64,000 nucleotides of DNA, taken from NCBI GenBank assembly GCA_944324465.1, contig CALUWI010000014.1, positions 1 through 64,000 of the forward strand, read 5' to 3'. A model generated the notes under the pieces. That model saw only the letters and a list, made by a program, of their open reading frames with translations. It did not search any database and was not told where the DNA came from. This stretch comes from an uncultured Mucispirillum sp. GTDB lineage: Bacteria; Chrysiogenota; Deferribacteres; Deferribacterales; Mucispirillaceae. Of this stretch, positions 63,988 through 64,000 are shown piece after piece. A program made the translations under genes and the position numbers. Numbering within the stretch: the stretch's first letter is position 1; each line of letters opens with the position of its first letter.

Positions 63988-64000
63988 ATGGCAGTATCTG
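63988..64000 (+). CDS. Start of a further gene, cut by window end
   Basis: An ATG at 63988, 12 bases after the MFS stop, begins MAVS... before the window ends. Too short to identify. Confidence 0.3.

Overview
The window is an AT-rich chromosome segment from a Gram-negative (diderm, LPS-making) bacterium. It carries lpxD, fabZ, lpxA, kdsA, bamA, skp and a type IV prepilin peptidase. It also has flavin-dependent thymidylate synthase (thyX), the FolE2-type GTP cyclohydrolase, a short HisG that needs HisZ, and a TrmD fused to a second SPOUT-like domain. Together with the low G+C this fits a host-associated Deferribacterota member such as a Mucispirillum-like organism. That assignment is inference from gene content; no 16S gene is present.

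Layout. (1) 1-12.75 kb is an accessory biosynthetic locus of two divergent operons. The leftward one encodes ACP, an AMP-forming acyl ligase, a LuxE-like acyl transferase/synthetase, a LuxC-like acyl reductase, a radical SAM enzyme and two paralogous methyltransferases. The rightward one encodes a GNAT-like protein, two KAS III enzymes, an MBL-fold hydrolase, a second ACP and two SDR reductases. Together they look able to build an ACP-bound acyl chain, reduce it to an aldehyde and methylate or otherwise modify the product, which is unknown. The radical SAM gene carries a run of ten G near its start and looks phase-variable. (2) 12.8-18.2 kb is housekeeping: ffh-rpsP-khpA-rimM-trmD-rplS, then rplM-rpsI. 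(3) 18.6-31.5 kb holds a TPR protein, rpmE, thyX, a DUF1385 protein-prfA-prmC-murA-hisG, then the outer-membrane and lipid A set bamA-skp-lpxD-fabZ-lpxA. (4) 31.5-41.1 kb holds a Gfo/Idh oxidoreductase, a half-length LpxI-like protein, prepilin peptidase, tyrS, a DUF1015 protein, yebC-ruvC-ruvA-ruvB and radA. (5) 41.1-48.5 kb is a type I restriction-modification locus, hsdM-rhuM-hsdS-hsdR. hsdS has two independent slippage elements: four 12-bp repeats encoding ELTA, and a run of nine G. (6) 48.5-64 kb holds fabI, a large acidic protein of unknown function, rpmH-rnpA-yidD-yidC-jag, YHS and TPR membrane proteins, folE2, a leftward hisF-hisE-argH-lipoprotein operon, a large exported protein, kdsA and an MFS transporter.

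The most unusual non-coding signal is a family of nested hairpin modules in three intergenic regions (14.24-14.47, 31.50-31.83 and 44.88-45.24 kb). They share constant cores or AGGA-type loops, but each copy has different arms that stay complementary. At the hsdS end, one tandem duplication gives a side-by-side comparison: a hairpin with a 7-nt loop, and the same hairpin with 70 nt in the loop, the extra DNA being another module. This looks like a repeat family that grows by insertion at an AGGA loop. The two long G runs and the hsdS repeats suggest this organism uses slipped-strand phase variation both for a surface or small-molecule biosynthetic function and for DNA methylation specificity.
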